Assembly (NCBI RefSeq): GCF_022012395.1
Contig: NZ_JAKLTQ010000007.1
Location: 62,001-126,000 of the forward strand
DNA: 64,000 nt
Origin: Arthrobacter hankyongi
Lineage (GTDB): Bacteria; Actinomycetota; Actinomycetes; Actinomycetales; Micrococcaceae
Direction: 5' to 3'
In this document: one piece after another, positions 16,395 to 24,657 of the stretch
Layout: every line of letters begins with the position of its first letter
Numbering within the stretch: the stretch's first letter is position 1
Made by a program: the position numbers and the translations under genes
Notes under the pieces: model-generated
What the model was told of the DNA's origin: nothing
Database searches by the model: none
What the model saw: only the letters and a program-made list of their open reading frames with translations

Positions 16395-17351
16395 CTACAA
16401 TCGCGTCCTCCGGCCAAGGTTCGTCCGGAGCAGTTGCCGGCCGGCCTGCGCATAGGGCACGGCGATGAGGACGGCTCCGGCCAGTGCCGCGAGCAGGGCG
16501 GGAATGCCGAACGCGAACGGGGCCTGGCCGGTGAAGGCCTGGAAGACGCTCACCGCCAGCAGCAGCGCATAGCCGGCGGCCGCGCTCCAGGCGGCCCGCC
16601 GCCGTCGCACGTCCGTCCAGTCCAGGCGCTGGACCAGCCAGCCGAGCAGCGGCAGCACCTGGATGGCGTGCAGCGCGACGCCGTGCGGGGACTTCAGGAT
16701 GCCGGCGGCGCCGAGCACCACCCCGTGGGGACCGAACACGGCCGCCTCGTTGCCGGCGGCGAGGGCGGGTTCGCCGACGGCGATGATCGCCGCGCCGAGG
16801 AACTGGCCGGCCACCAGCAGCAGCATGCCGGCCCGGATCGACAGCGTGAGGGCCGGGGTCCCGGGTTTGGCCGAGGTGAAGCTCAGGACGGCCAGGGCGA
16901 GGATGACGACGACGATCACCATCACGGTCATGCCCATGGCCGAGAACACCATCGCGTCGAACCGCGTGGCGGTGTTGAAATGCGAGGGCACGCCGCGCCA
17001 GGCCTGCATCGCGACCAGCACCTCCTCGACCACGAACGTGGCCGCAAGGGTGCCCAGCAGGGCCCAGGAGGCCCACCGGCGGAGCCGCAGGCGGGACTCG
17101 ATCAGCGCGAGCGTGACGGCGGTCAGTCCGAGGGACACGCCGAAGGTGACCGGCTTGCGCCAGGAGACCGGACCGTCCCAGGAGGTGTCCGACAACAGGA
17201 ACACCACGGTATGGAAGGCGGCGGAGACGAACATCAGCAGGCCGACGATGGTCAGGACCCTGGCCGGCGCGGAGAGCTGCTGCCAGCCGCGGTGCAGTGA
17301 CGAAGTAAGGGGACGCGGGTACGGGGCTGTTTTCAGGTTCGTCGTGGACAC
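16395..17351 (-). CDS. Predicted integral membrane protein with about eight membrane segments
   Basis: About 318 residues with eight hydrophobic helices spread from residue 35 to the end. Between helices 3 and 4 it has FNTATRFDAMVFSAMGM, and further on the stretches AVFGPHGVV and SPHGVALHAIQVLPLLGWL. It is an uncharacterised type seen in actinobacteria. The start is uncertain: a GTG at 17349-17351 is the most plausible, but there is no clear ribosome-binding site and the frame stays open to 17555. It is convergent with the previous gene. No function is proposed. Confidence 0.65.
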   Translation of the reverse strand: MSTTNLKTAPYPRPLTSSLHRGWQQLSAPARVLTIVGLLMFVSAAFHTVVFLLSDTSWDGPVSWRKPVTFGVSLGLTAVTLALIESRLRLRRWASWALLGTLAATFVVEEVLVAMQAWRGVPSHFNTATRFDAMVFSAMGMTVMVIVVVILALAVLSFTSAKPGTPALTLSIRAGMLLLVAGQFLGAAIIAVGEPALAAGNEAAVFGPHGVVLGAAGILKSPHGVALHAIQVLPLLGWLVQRLDWTDVRRRRAAWSAAAGYALLLAVSVFQAFTGQAPFAFGIPALLAALAGAVLIAVPYAQAGRQLLRTNLGRRTRL

Positions 17352-17451
17352 GAGGTTCAGGCTAAGCGGGAGCCGGGGCCGGGCGGATCGGGATTTCCCC
17401 TGATCAGGCCCCGCTTTGGACCCTGACTGTCCCCCCTGCCGCAGTCCGGTC

Positions 17452-17727
17452 TCAGACCGCGGCCTTGCCGTAGCGCTGGCGTGCAGCTTCCCCCGAGGTG
17501 CCGAGGAACGTCCCGATCGTGGACCACGGCAGCCCCGCAGCCCGGGCCTGGGCAACCGCCCTACTTAGATGCCTCTCCGCTTCGGACCGTTCGATGACGG
17601 CATCGCGAAGCGCCAGCACGGCAGCCACGTTCCGCTCATCCATGGACCGAGGCTCATATTCCTCGAATCGCTTCGCCAGTGCGTCGGCGTGCTTCAGTAT
17701 TTCCTCAACAGAGCGCGGCATCTTCAT
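17452..17727 (-). CDS. Small helix-turn-helix protein
   Basis: A 91-residue protein starting MKMPRSVEEILKHADALAKRFEEYEP and ending in a predicted HTH: AAGLPWSTIGTFLGTSGEAARQRY. The middle has a charged helix rich in Glu and Arg. Similar small actinobacterial proteins carry this C-terminal HTH; some are thought to be antitoxin-like. No toxin partner lies next to it. A longer start at 17760 is in frame, but the MKMPRS start fits the family better. The role is unknown. Confidence 0.6.
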   Translation of the reverse strand: MKMPRSVEEILKHADALAKRFEEYEPRSMDERNVAAVLALRDAVIERSEAERHLSRAVAQARAAGLPWSTIGTFLGTSGEAARQRYGKAAV

Positions 17728-17869
17728 CACTGACGCCGCGCTTGCGTGCCGACGGGGCAATGATGGGCTTGTTCCGCACGATTACAAGTTAACTTGGCAC
17801 GGGATGAGGGTCAATGACGCAGCCACCCTGCTGAGGAGGTTCCGCAGGACAGCCCCGCCGCGGCGGGCC

Positions 17870-17899
17870 GGTCCTGGGCCGGTATTCCGGCCCAGGACC
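17870..17899 (-). terminator. Hairpin at the end of the IclR gene
   Basis: GGTCCTGGGCCGG (17870-17882) and CCGGCCCAGGACC (17887-17899) form a perfect 13-bp stem with the loop TATT, directly abutting the IclR stop codon. It is a good intrinsic-type terminator without a clear T-run. Confidence 0.75.
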
Positions 17900-18676
17900 T
17901 CAGGATACGCGTGACTCCGTTCCTGCCCGTGGGTTCAGCCGCGTTTCCAGGCCATCGGCGGCCTGGCGCACCAGGTTGCCGAATTTTTCCACCATGGCCG
18001 GCGTGATGCGGTATTCGGGGCCGGCCACCGAGAGCGACGCGACCACGCGGCCGCCAAGCGTGACCGGAGCCGCGACTGCACACACCCCGTCGTCCAGTTC
18101 CGACCGGCTGGCGGCATACGGCGCCTTCAGCTGCTCCTGCAGGGTCAGGATCAGGCGGTCCCGGTTCCTGGCCGGCATCGACGGATCGACCCGGTCCAGG
18201 TAGCGGCGGATCCATGGCTCGCCCTGGCTGGCCAGCAGCACCCTGGCCCCGGCCCCGCGGTGCAGCGGTTGGATCGCCCCCGGGGCGTAGGAGATTCTGA
18301 TCGCCATATCCGACTCGCGGATCGCGGTGCACGTTGCGTAGTCCCCCGACTGCTCGATGAGCAGCGCCGTCTCCCCGGTGGCCTGCCGGAGCTCTTCGAG
18401 CACGTCCACTGCTGCCAGGCGCACGTGCGTGGAGGTATCCACCGACTCCGCCAGGGCCAGCACGCGGGTGGTGAGCACGTAGCGTCCGCCGCCGGCTTCC
18501 TCCACCAGCGCCATTTCCCGCAGGAGCGAGACGTAGCGGTAGGCCGAGGGAATGGAGATGGAGATCATCGAGGCGATCTCCTCCGCCGTCAGGGACTGGT
18601 GGTCCTCAAACAGCAGCAGCACGTTGAGGACGCGGCGGGCGCTGTCGACGCCGGGAGTCTTGCCGCTTCCTGCCAT
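17900..18676 (-). CDS. IclR-family transcriptional regulator
   Basis: A 258-residue IclR regulator with an N-terminal winged HTH (residues 10-70: SARRVLNVLLLFEDHQSLTA, EEIASMISISIPSAYRYVSL) and a C-terminal effector domain (about 85-250). It follows the putative vitamin B6 operon on the same strand, beyond a terminator, so it is a candidate regulator of that operon. The target palindrome proposed is at 26370-26387, at the operon start 7.7 kb away. The effector is unknown. Confidence 0.9.
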   Translation of the reverse strand: MAGSGKTPGVDSARRVLNVLLLFEDHQSLTAEEIASMISISIPSAYRYVSLLREMALVEEAGGGRYVLTTRVLALAESVDTSTHVRLAAVDVLEELRQATGETALLIEQSGDYATCTAIRESDMAIRISYAPGAIQPLHRGAGARVLLASQGEPWIRRYLDRVDPSMPARNRDRLILTLQEQLKAPYAASRSELDDGVCAVAAPVTLGGRVVASLSVAGPEYRITPAMVEKFGNLVRQAADGLETRLNPRAGTESRVS

Positions 18677-18718
18677 GTTGATTCACTTCCTTCTGGGTAT
18701 GCTGACTTTACCGCTGCG

Positions 18719-18745
18719 GCCGGCGCCGCGGTAAGCGGCGCCGGC
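18719..18745 (-). terminator. Hairpin terminating the pyridine-catabolism operon
   Basis: GCCGGCGCCGC (18719-18729) pairs with GCGGCGCCGGC (18735-18745) around a 5-base loop, 9 bases after the last gene's stop on the minus strand. It separates the long operon (from about 26.3 kb down) from the IclR gene. Confidence 0.75.
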
Positions 18746-18753
18746 TGTACCGG

Positions 18754-19200
18754 TCAGGCGTCAAATGTTGCGACCAGGCGGGCCTGCTCGAGGATGTTGC
18801 CGGCGTAGGCGGCCAGGAACTCTTCCCGCGAGGGGGTGCCCGCTACCTTGGTGTCGAGGGCGTAGACCCAAAAATAGTAGTGGTGGGTGCCGTGGCCGGC
18901 CGGCGGCTGCGGGCCGGTGTACGCGGCTTCGCCGATACCGTTGGGGCCCAGCCGGACTTCACCGCTGACCAGCCCGTCCACCGGAGCGATTCCATAGGCG
19001 GTCCAGTGCGTGAACCCGTTGGCCAGCGGCGCGTCCGGGTCGTGCAGGATCAGGGCCAGCTCCACCGTTCCGGCGGGGACTCCCGAGACCGAGACCTTCG
19101 GGGTTTCGTTGCCGTAGTCGGCGGCGAACCGGTCCGGAATGCGCGCTCCCGGTTCGATCTCGTCGACCGTTACTTTCAGATCCTGGATGTTGAGGGGCAT
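18754..19200 (-). CDS. YbhB/YbcL family Raf-kinase-inhibitor-like (PEBP) protein
   Basis: A 148-residue PEBP-fold protein. The ligand-pocket motifs DPDAP followed by FTHWTAYGI, and later GPQPPAGHGTHHYYFWVYAL, are both present. The function of bacterial members is largely unknown; they are proposed to bind small anionic ligands. Its start lies 25 bases inside the end of the alpha/beta hydrolase gene, so it is translated as part of the operon, as its last gene. Confidence 0.88.
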   Translation of the reverse strand: MPLNIQDLKVTVDEIEPGARIPDRFAADYGNETPKVSVSGVPAGTVELALILHDPDAPLANGFTHWTAYGIAPVDGLVSGEVRLGPNGIGEAAYTGPQPPAGHGTHHYYFWVYALDTKVAGTPSREEFLAAYAGNILEQARLVATFDA

Positions 19201-20033
19201 GAGGCCTGGCCTTTCATATCGATTGCGGGGAAACGTGTGGTGATCGCCCGGGCTATCGCCTCCGGTGCGACCTCCGGGATGTAGTGGTCACAGTCCGGGA
19301 CCGTGATGTAGCTGAAGTCGGGGCGCTCCTGCTGGGACCGGGCGTAGGCCCGGGGCGAGACAATCGCGCTGTGTTCGCCGCGCAGCACCGCCACCGGCAC
19401 GCGGACCGACCGGAAGGCTTCGGCGAAGTCGGTGCGGAAGCTGTCCACCGTGCCGCGCATGGCCTCCGGGTCCGCCAGCGGCAGGAAGCGGTCTTCCTGC
19501 CGCTGGTAACCGTAGGCGGCCCGGCGCTGCAGTGCGGCCCGCGGGGTCCGCGGGTACCGCGCGCACAGGTAGTCGACGATTTCCGCCTCGGTGCCGAAAC
19601 TGCGGAATCCGCCCAACACCCTGTTCTCCAGGTCGTCGATCACCTGCGGTTCCACGAAGGGCAGGTAATCGACGGCCACGACGCCGGCGAACAGTTCCGG
19701 TGCCGCGTCCGCCGCGACGACGGCGTTCCGGGCACCCAGCGAGTGCCCGACCAGGACCACGTCCTTCAGCCCGAGGCTGGACACCAGGCCCAGGATGTCC
19801 CGGGCGAAGTCCTGCTGCGAGTAGCCGTGGGCCGGCTTGCTGCTGCGCCCGTGGCCGCGCTGGTCCAGCGCGACCGCCCGGTAGCCGCCGTCCAGATGCC
19901 CGATCACGCCGTCCCACACGCCGAGGCTGGCGGAGGTGCCGTGCAGGAAGAGCAGCGGCCGGCCTTCCCCGCTGTCCCGGAAGCACAGTCGCGCGCCGTC
20001 GACCTCGGCATACTGCAGGCTGGTGCTGTCCAT
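19176..20033 (-). CDS. Alpha/beta hydrolase, candidate acetamidomethylene-succinate hydrolase
   Basis: A 285-residue alpha/beta hydrolase with oxyanion segment FLHGTSASLGVWD, GHSLGA nucleophile elbow (Ser about 103) and a late catalytic His in PDCDHYIPE. In the Mesorhizobium pathway I of vitamin B6 breakdown, an enzyme of this fold hydrolyses the ring-opened product 2-(acetamidomethylene)succinate to succinic semialdehyde, acetate, ammonia and CO2. The three neighbouring genes match other steps of that pathway, which supports the assignment. On sequence alone the protein could be any serine hydrolase. Confidence 0.7.
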   Translation of the reverse strand: MDSTSLQYAEVDGARLCFRDSGEGRPLLFLHGTSASLGVWDGVIGHLDGGYRAVALDQRGHGRSSKPAHGYSQQDFARDILGLVSSLGLKDVVLVGHSLGARNAVVAADAAPELFAGVVAVDYLPFVEPQVIDDLENRVLGGFRSFGTEAEIVDYLCARYPRTPRAALQRRAAYGYQRQEDRFLPLADPEAMRGTVDSFRTDFAEAFRSVRVPVAVLRGEHSAIVSPRAYARSQQERPDFSYITVPDCDHYIPEVAPEAIARAITTRFPAIDMKGQASCPSTSRI

Positions 20034-20036
20034 CGG

Positions 20037-20969
20037 TCAGACCGGGGTGATTTCGGACAGGGTCTTGCGTACCGCCACCAGGCCCTTGATGATGTCGGCG
20101 CGCTTGGCGTCCACCTCACCCTCGGCGTAGTCGTAGAGGCCCTGGCCGCTCTTCATGCCCAGCCGCCCCGCGGCGGTCAGCTTGCCCACCAGCTCCGGAA
20201 CGTCCTTGCGGTCGTCCAGGTCCTGGTTCAGGTAGCCGGCCACGGACTCGTAGATGTCCAGGCCCGCCATGTCCACCAGGCGCATCGGCCCGATCACGGC
20301 GAGCTTGTAGCCGACGCCCCACTTGATGCAGGTGTCCAGGTCCTGCTGGGTGGCGACACCCTCTTCGAGCAGGGACATGCATTCGCGCAGGACGGCGTAC
20401 AGCACCCGGTTCTCGACGAACCCGGCCTTCTCCTTCTCCCGCACGGCCTCGTAGCCGAAGGACTCGACGATGGTGACGAGTTCCTTCTCCACCTCTTCGG
20501 AGGTCTGCTCGCCCTTGATGACTTCGATCATCGGGATCAGGTGGGGCGGGTTGGACCAGTGCATCCCGATGAAGCGTTCCGGGTGCTGCAGGGTTTCGGC
20601 CATCGTGGTGATCGGGATGCCGGAGGTGTTGGTGGCGATGATGGTGGACGGGTCCACCAGACCCTCGACCTGGGCCAGGACCGTCCGCTTGAGCTCCAGC
20701 TTCTCGGGGACCGCCTCGATGACGAAATCGGCGCCGTCGAGGGCGGCCCGCAGGTCCGTCTCGTAGGTGACCGAGCCGCCGTCGACGGACGGGGTGCCCA
20801 GCTCGTCCAGCACGGCGGCGGCGCCGTCGATGACCTTCCGGGCCCGGTCGAGCGCGTCCTGGCTGATGTCGTTGAGCCGGACCTGGCTGCCGCTGCGGGC
20901 CAGCAGCGCGGCGATGCCGGGGCCCATGCTGCCGGAACCGATGACGGTGGTGATGGCGGGAATTGGCAT
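20037..20969 (-). CDS. 3-hydroxyacyl-CoA dehydrogenase family protein, candidate FHMPC 5-dehydrogenase
   Basis: A 310-residue NAD-dependent dehydrogenase. The Rossmann motif is VIGSGSMGPGIAALLARSG at residues 8-26, followed by EAVPEKLELK, ATNTSGIPI and the conserved catalytic GMHWSNPPHLIPMIEVIKG; the C-terminal domain has GFVENRVLYAVLRE. The family is hydroxyacyl-CoA dehydrogenase, but no other beta-oxidation gene is present. In Mesorhizobium, the 5-formyl-3-hydroxy-2-methylpyridine-4-carboxylate dehydrogenase of B6 degradation has this same fold. The start at 20969 has a good site (AAGGAGAG). Confidence 0.72.
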   Translation of the reverse strand: MPIPAITTVIGSGSMGPGIAALLARSGSQVRLNDISQDALDRARKVIDGAAAVLDELGTPSVDGGSVTYETDLRAALDGADFVIEAVPEKLELKRTVLAQVEGLVDPSTIIATNTSGIPITTMAETLQHPERFIGMHWSNPPHLIPMIEVIKGEQTSEEVEKELVTIVESFGYEAVREKEKAGFVENRVLYAVLRECMSLLEEGVATQQDLDTCIKWGVGYKLAVIGPMRLVDMAGLDIYESVAGYLNQDLDDRKDVPELVGKLTAAGRLGMKSGQGLYDYAEGEVDAKRADIIKGLVAVRKTLSEITPV

Positions 20970-20998
20970 GTCTCTCCTTGAAGTTCTGCAGGCGGGGG

Positions 20999-21745
20999 CT
21001 AGAGGCGTCCGGACTTCTCCAGGCGGTCGAGCCGGCGGTTGTAGTAGTTCCAGAAGTTGTTGCGGGCCTTGGGCCGGTAGATTTCCTCGAGCTTGAAGTC
21101 GGTTTCCTCCTGCGGAGGCAGCCGGTAGTCGTAGCCGGACGTGGCCAGGGTCAGATGGAACTTGCACGCCCGTTCCAGGAACACCCCGGCGAGGGTGACG
21201 TCCTGGACGGTCTCGCCGACGAAGCTGCAGCCGTGGTTGCTCAGCAGGATGGCCAGCGAACTGCCCATGGCCGTGGCATGCTCCTTGCCCAGCTCGATGC
21301 TCGTGATGATGTTCGAGGTCAGGTCGAAGCGCGGCACCCCGTCCTTGGCGAACCAGACACCTTCGTTGGTGTAGGGGCCGAATTCCGCGGTGGTGGTGGC
21401 GAAGGCCGTGGTGTAGAAGGGGTGCGAGTGGCCGATGAAGTTCACGTCCGGGCGGGCCAGGTAGAGCTCGGAGTGCAGCGGCCATTCCAGGTGCAGGATG
21501 CCCTTGCCCTCGAGCACGTTGCCTTCGAAGTCCACGAGCAGGAAGTCCTCGGCCTGCACCTCGTCCAGGCCGAGGTTGCCGCGCTTGAGCCACATGCCGC
21601 GGCCTTCCGGGTCGCGGTAGCTCATGTGGCCCAGGGACATGTCCCCATGCCCTTCCATCTCCAGGATGCGGTGGGCGCGGGCCAACTGGTGCAGGGTGCT
21701 GAGGACGGACTGGTCGTTGCTGTAGAGGCTGTCGAAATCTTGCAT
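20999..21745 (-). CDS. Class II aldolase/adducin family protein, candidate pyridine-dicarboxylate 4-decarboxylase
   Basis: A 248-residue protein of the class II aldolase fold. It starts with SLYSNDQSVLSTLHQLARAHRILEM, and metal-binding residues are visible as the HSHPF motif and SNHGCSFVG. In the pathway I enzymes of vitamin B6 catabolism, 3-hydroxy-2-methylpyridine-4,5-dicarboxylate 4-decarboxylase belongs to this fold. The gene lies between the dehydrogenase and flavoprotein genes that would act before and after it. A sugar-phosphate aldolase role is less likely since no sugar genes are nearby. Confidence 0.72.
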   Translation of the reverse strand: MQDFDSLYSNDQSVLSTLHQLARAHRILEMEGHGDMSLGHMSYRDPEGRGMWLKRGNLGLDEVQAEDFLLVDFEGNVLEGKGILHLEWPLHSELYLARPDVNFIGHSHPFYTTAFATTTAEFGPYTNEGVWFAKDGVPRFDLTSNIITSIELGKEHATAMGSSLAILLSNHGCSFVGETVQDVTLAGVFLERACKFHLTLATSGYDYRLPPQEETDFKLEEIYRPKARNNFWNYYNRRLDRLEKSGRL

Positions 21746-21777
21746 GATTGCGGATTCTCCTGATGGATCGATGGGGG

Positions 21778-22368
21778 CTAGGACAGGGAGGCCTGGTATT
21801 CGGCGACGGTCATGCCGCCGACCCGGTGGTGGACTCGGGCTCCGGTGGAGACGGCCACGCAGATCAGCAGCTCGTCCGGGCGCGGACCGTCCGGGACCTG
21901 GAACGGGATCGCGTCGTAGTGCGACCGCACGTAGACCTCGTCCTTGAAGGCCAGCGGGATGTCGATCGCGGTGCCGGCGGCGGCGGTCTTCGTGGCGGAG
22001 GAAATCCAGGCGTCACCTCCACCGATGGCGTCGCGGAAGGCATTGCCGAAGACGGTGGTGACGCAGGCGACCACGTGGTCCTGTTCGCCGGACAGGCCGG
22101 CGATGCCGCCCTTGCCGTAGCCTTCGACCTTCCGTCCGCCCAGCAGCGCGACGGCGCGGCGTCCCAGCTCGGTGCCCAGCGCGGCGCTCGGGGCGGTCAA
22201 GGGCGAGAGGTCCTCGACGTACCGCCCGGCGAACGGGTTCCGGATGACGGCGCCGACGCAGGCCTTCAACAGGGGCTCTTCGGCCGCCGGGCCGCCCTCG
22301 TGGACGATTTCCTGGATGGTGCTGTGGAACTCCCGGACTTCGTAGAAGTCCCCGATCAAATAGGTCAT
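21778..22368 (-). CDS. Amino acid synthesis family protein (DUF1185)
   Basis: A 196-residue DUF1185/AA_synth protein; the segments ACVGAVIRNPFAGRYVEDL, GGRKVEGYGKGGIAGLSGEQDHV and GNAFRDAIGGGDAWISS are characteristic. Despite the family name, no reaction is established. Members often sit in pyridine and other heterocycle catabolic clusters, as here, between the ring-opening flavoprotein and the class II aldolase. It may be an accessory or an unassigned ring-fragment enzyme. Start at 22368 overlaps the flavoprotein stop by 4 bases. Confidence 0.75.
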   Translation of the reverse strand: MTYLIGDFYEVREFHSTIQEIVHEGGPAAEEPLLKACVGAVIRNPFAGRYVEDLSPLTAPSAALGTELGRRAVALLGGRKVEGYGKGGIAGLSGEQDHVVACVTTVFGNAFRDAIGGGDAWISSATKTAAAGTAIDIPLAFKDEVYVRSHYDAIPFQVPDGPRPDELLICVAVSTGARVHHRVGGMTVAEYQASLS

Positions 22369-23516
22369 TTCCGTGCTCCTGTCAGGGCGTGGCGCCCCGG
22401 GTCGGTGGGGTCGTACTTGGCGGTTTCGAGATTCTCCTCGGTGAACTGGTTGCCCTTGGCCATGCCCCGGTTCGCCGCGTAGTCGGCCGAGCGGCGCTGG
22501 CAGCGCTCGGTGACCGGGTGCTCCAGCCGGTCCCACTCGACCAGCGCGTCAGGCAGGTCCCCGAGGCTGGCCTCGGTAGCGGCCACGGCCAGGGTGTAGG
22601 CGTTCTGCATCGCGGTGCCGGCGCCCTGGGCCAGGGCCGGGCACATGGCGTGGGCGGCGTCGCCGACCAGCGCCACCCGGCCTTCGCTCCACTTTTCCAG
22701 CACCGTGGTCTCGTAGCCGTAGTACTTCGGGTCCGGAGCCTGGGCCGCCGCCGCCAGGACCGGGGCCAGTTCGGGATAGGCCGAGGTCCACAGCTCAAGG
22801 TCGATCGGCGTGCGGCTGCCCTGCTCGTCGGCGCGGGGGGCGCCGAGCGCGATGTACAGCTCCCGCTCGTTGCAGGGAACATAGAGCACGCGCAGGTAGC
22901 GCGGTTCCAGGTTCCAGAAGTCGATGACGTTGTCCCACTCGCCCTCGCCCAGCTCGTCCTTCAGCCGCGGCACCAGGAAGCGGGTGATGCCGTCGCGGGA
23001 CTTCCACCGCTCCTGCTCGAAGCCGATCGAATCACGCACCTGGGACTTCACGCCGTCGGCCCCCACCACGAGGTCCGCCTCCAGCGTCCGGCCCGAGGCC
23101 AGGGTCAGCGTCCCGGCCGGCGAGGCCGCGACGACCTCCGACCCGGTCACGATCTCGACACCGGCCCTCTGGGCCGCTTCCAGCAGGCACTTGTAGAGGT
23201 ACGGGCGGGTGGCGGTGCGCCAGAAGAGCCCGCCGAAGTCCTCGTGCGAGACGCTTTCGTGGTGCATGCGCGTCTCGTAGAAGGGAGGCGTCATGGAATC
23301 CTGCAGGACCGCCTCGAGGGCCCCGATGGATTCAAGCACCTTCAGGCTGTTGTGCCACAGGACGATGCCCGCGCCCTGTTCACGCAGTTCGTTGCCGCTT
23401 TCGTGGACCCGGACCGTCCAGCCCATCCGGGCCAGCGCCGTCGCCGCGGTCAGGCCGGCAAAGCCTGCCCCGGCGATCTCGGCGTGCCGTCCGTTTTTCT
23501 CCGTCATTGTCAGCAT
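22365..23516 (-). CDS. FAD-dependent monooxygenase, candidate 2-methyl-3-hydroxypyridine-5-carboxylate oxygenase
   Basis: A 383-residue class A flavoprotein. The FAD-binding GAGFAGLTAATAL is at residues 16-28, DG motif LVVGADGVKSQVRDSIGF, and the second FAD motif LVGDAAHAMCPALAQGAG is near residue 290. From memory of the Mesorhizobium loti MHPCO sequence, shared words include WHN after GAGI, SIGF followed by RW, GEWDN, and DYAANR near the end. MHPCO hydroxylates and opens the pyridine ring in one step. A 5-pyridoxate or 6-hydroxynicotinate oxygenase is the main alternative. GGGAGG precedes the chosen start. Confidence 0.75.
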   Translation of the reverse strand: MLTMTEKNGRHAEIAGAGFAGLTAATALARMGWTVRVHESGNELREQGAGIVLWHNSLKVLESIGALEAVLQDSMTPPFYETRMHHESVSHEDFGGLFWRTATRPYLYKCLLEAAQRAGVEIVTGSEVVAASPAGTLTLASGRTLEADLVVGADGVKSQVRDSIGFEQERWKSRDGITRFLVPRLKDELGEGEWDNVIDFWNLEPRYLRVLYVPCNERELYIALGAPRADEQGSRTPIDLELWTSAYPELAPVLAAAAQAPDPKYYGYETTVLEKWSEGRVALVGDAAHAMCPALAQGAGTAMQNAYTLAVAATEASLGDLPDALVEWDRLEHPVTERCQRRSADYAANRGMAKGNQFTEENLETAKYDPTDPGRHALTGARK

Positions 23517-23535
23517 GGTTGTCCTCCCGCTCCCG

Positions 23536-24585
23536 TCAGTTGGCCTTCGAGTTCTCGATGAACTCGTTGGTGTAGACGGCGGAGGTTTCCGGGGTGCTCT
23601 TGATGACCTTCTGGTCGGCCAGGATGCCGATGGTGGACTTCCACCGCTGCTCATCCATGGCGCCCAGGCCCTGCTTCTTGGTCTGGTCCGAGGTGAAGGT
23701 GAAATCGACGTCGGCCTTCAACTGCGCGGCGAAGAGGTCCTTCTTGTCCGCCAGTTCCGGGGAGGACCCGGCCAGCAGCGCGGCGGCATCGTCCGGGTTC
23801 TGGGCCACCCAGTCGAAGGCCTTCAGGTAGGCGTTGGTGAACCGCTGCACCAGGTCCGGATTGCTTTCGATCAGCTTGTCCGTGGTGAACAGGCCGGAAC
23901 CATAGGCGTCGTACCCGAAGTCGGACCCACGCAGGATGCTCAGTTTGTCCTTGCCGCCGGCATGCTGCTCCAGCAGCGGAACCTCGGCGTCTTCGTAGCA
24001 GACGACCGCGTCCACCTGCTTCTGCATCAGGTAGTTCTCAAAGGGCGGGGTGACGGTCAGCTCCTTGACGGACTTCTTGTCGATGCCGTTCTTGGCCAGC
24101 AGCGCCTGGTAGAAGATGTAGGTCGAACCTGCAGTGTGGACGCCCATGGTCTTGCCCTGCAGGGAGGCCGGGCTGGTGAGCTCCACGTTGTCCTTCAGCG
24201 AGCACAGGCCAAGCGGCGAGACTTGGTTGACGGCGGCGATAGCCTTCACCGGAACATCCTGGGTGCGGGCCGTGACCAGCGAGGGCAGGTCGGCGAAGCC
24301 GAAGTCGGCGCCGCCGGTGCCGACCAGGCGAAGGGTGTTCGGCGAGCCGGTGCCGATATTGATGGCGGTGACGTCGATGCCCTCGTCTTTGAAGTAGCCC
24401 TTGTCCTTGGCCACCTGGAACATGGCATGGTTCCCGCGGACCTGGTAGTCCAGCTGCACGGTCACCTTGTCGGGACCGGCTGCCTCAGGTTTGGCTTCAG
24501 CCTGGCTGGAACTGGACCCGCAGGCGGTCAGGAGCAGGAGGCTGCCGGCGGCCAGGGACGCTGTCAGGGCATGGGAAATCTTCAT
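23536..24585 (-). CDS. NMT1/THI5-type ABC transporter substrate-binding lipoprotein
   Basis: A 349-residue lipoprotein (signal MKISHALTASLAAGS, lipobox LTAC) of the SsuA/ThiY/NMT1 family. It opens with VTVQLDYQVRGNHAMFQVAKDKGYFKDEGI, typical of binding proteins for pyrimidine, sulfonate, nitrate and aromatic ligands. Followed by permease and ATPase genes upstream in transcription and by pyridine-ring catabolic genes after it, it most likely binds the pyridine substrate of the operon. Ligand identity is inferred only from context. Confidence 0.85.
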   Translation of the reverse strand: MKISHALTASLAAGSLLLLTACGSSSSQAEAKPEAAGPDKVTVQLDYQVRGNHAMFQVAKDKGYFKDEGIDVTAINIGTGSPNTLRLVGTGGADFGFADLPSLVTARTQDVPVKAIAAVNQVSPLGLCSLKDNVELTSPASLQGKTMGVHTAGSTYIFYQALLAKNGIDKKSVKELTVTPPFENYLMQKQVDAVVCYEDAEVPLLEQHAGGKDKLSILRGSDFGYDAYGSGLFTTDKLIESNPDLVQRFTNAYLKAFDWVAQNPDDAAALLAGSSPELADKKDLFAAQLKADVDFTFTSDQTKKQGLGAMDEQRWKSTIGILADQKVIKSTPETSAVYTNEFIENSKAN

Positions 24586-24657
24586 GATGACTCTCCTTAG
24601 TTAAGGTGGAGCAAGAAAGGTGGAGCGGATCGGACGGTGATTGGGTCGCGGGGACCG

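Noticed and set aside
20037-20969. Assignment to fatty-acid beta-oxidation
   Set aside because: No thiolase, enoyl-CoA hydratase or acyl-CoA ligase gene is nearby, while three neighbours fit pyridine-ring breakdown.
19284-20981. Long plus-strand open frame (565 codons) opposite the hydrolase and dehydrogenase genes
   Set aside because: It crosses two well-supported genes on the other strand and has the usual shadow-frame composition.
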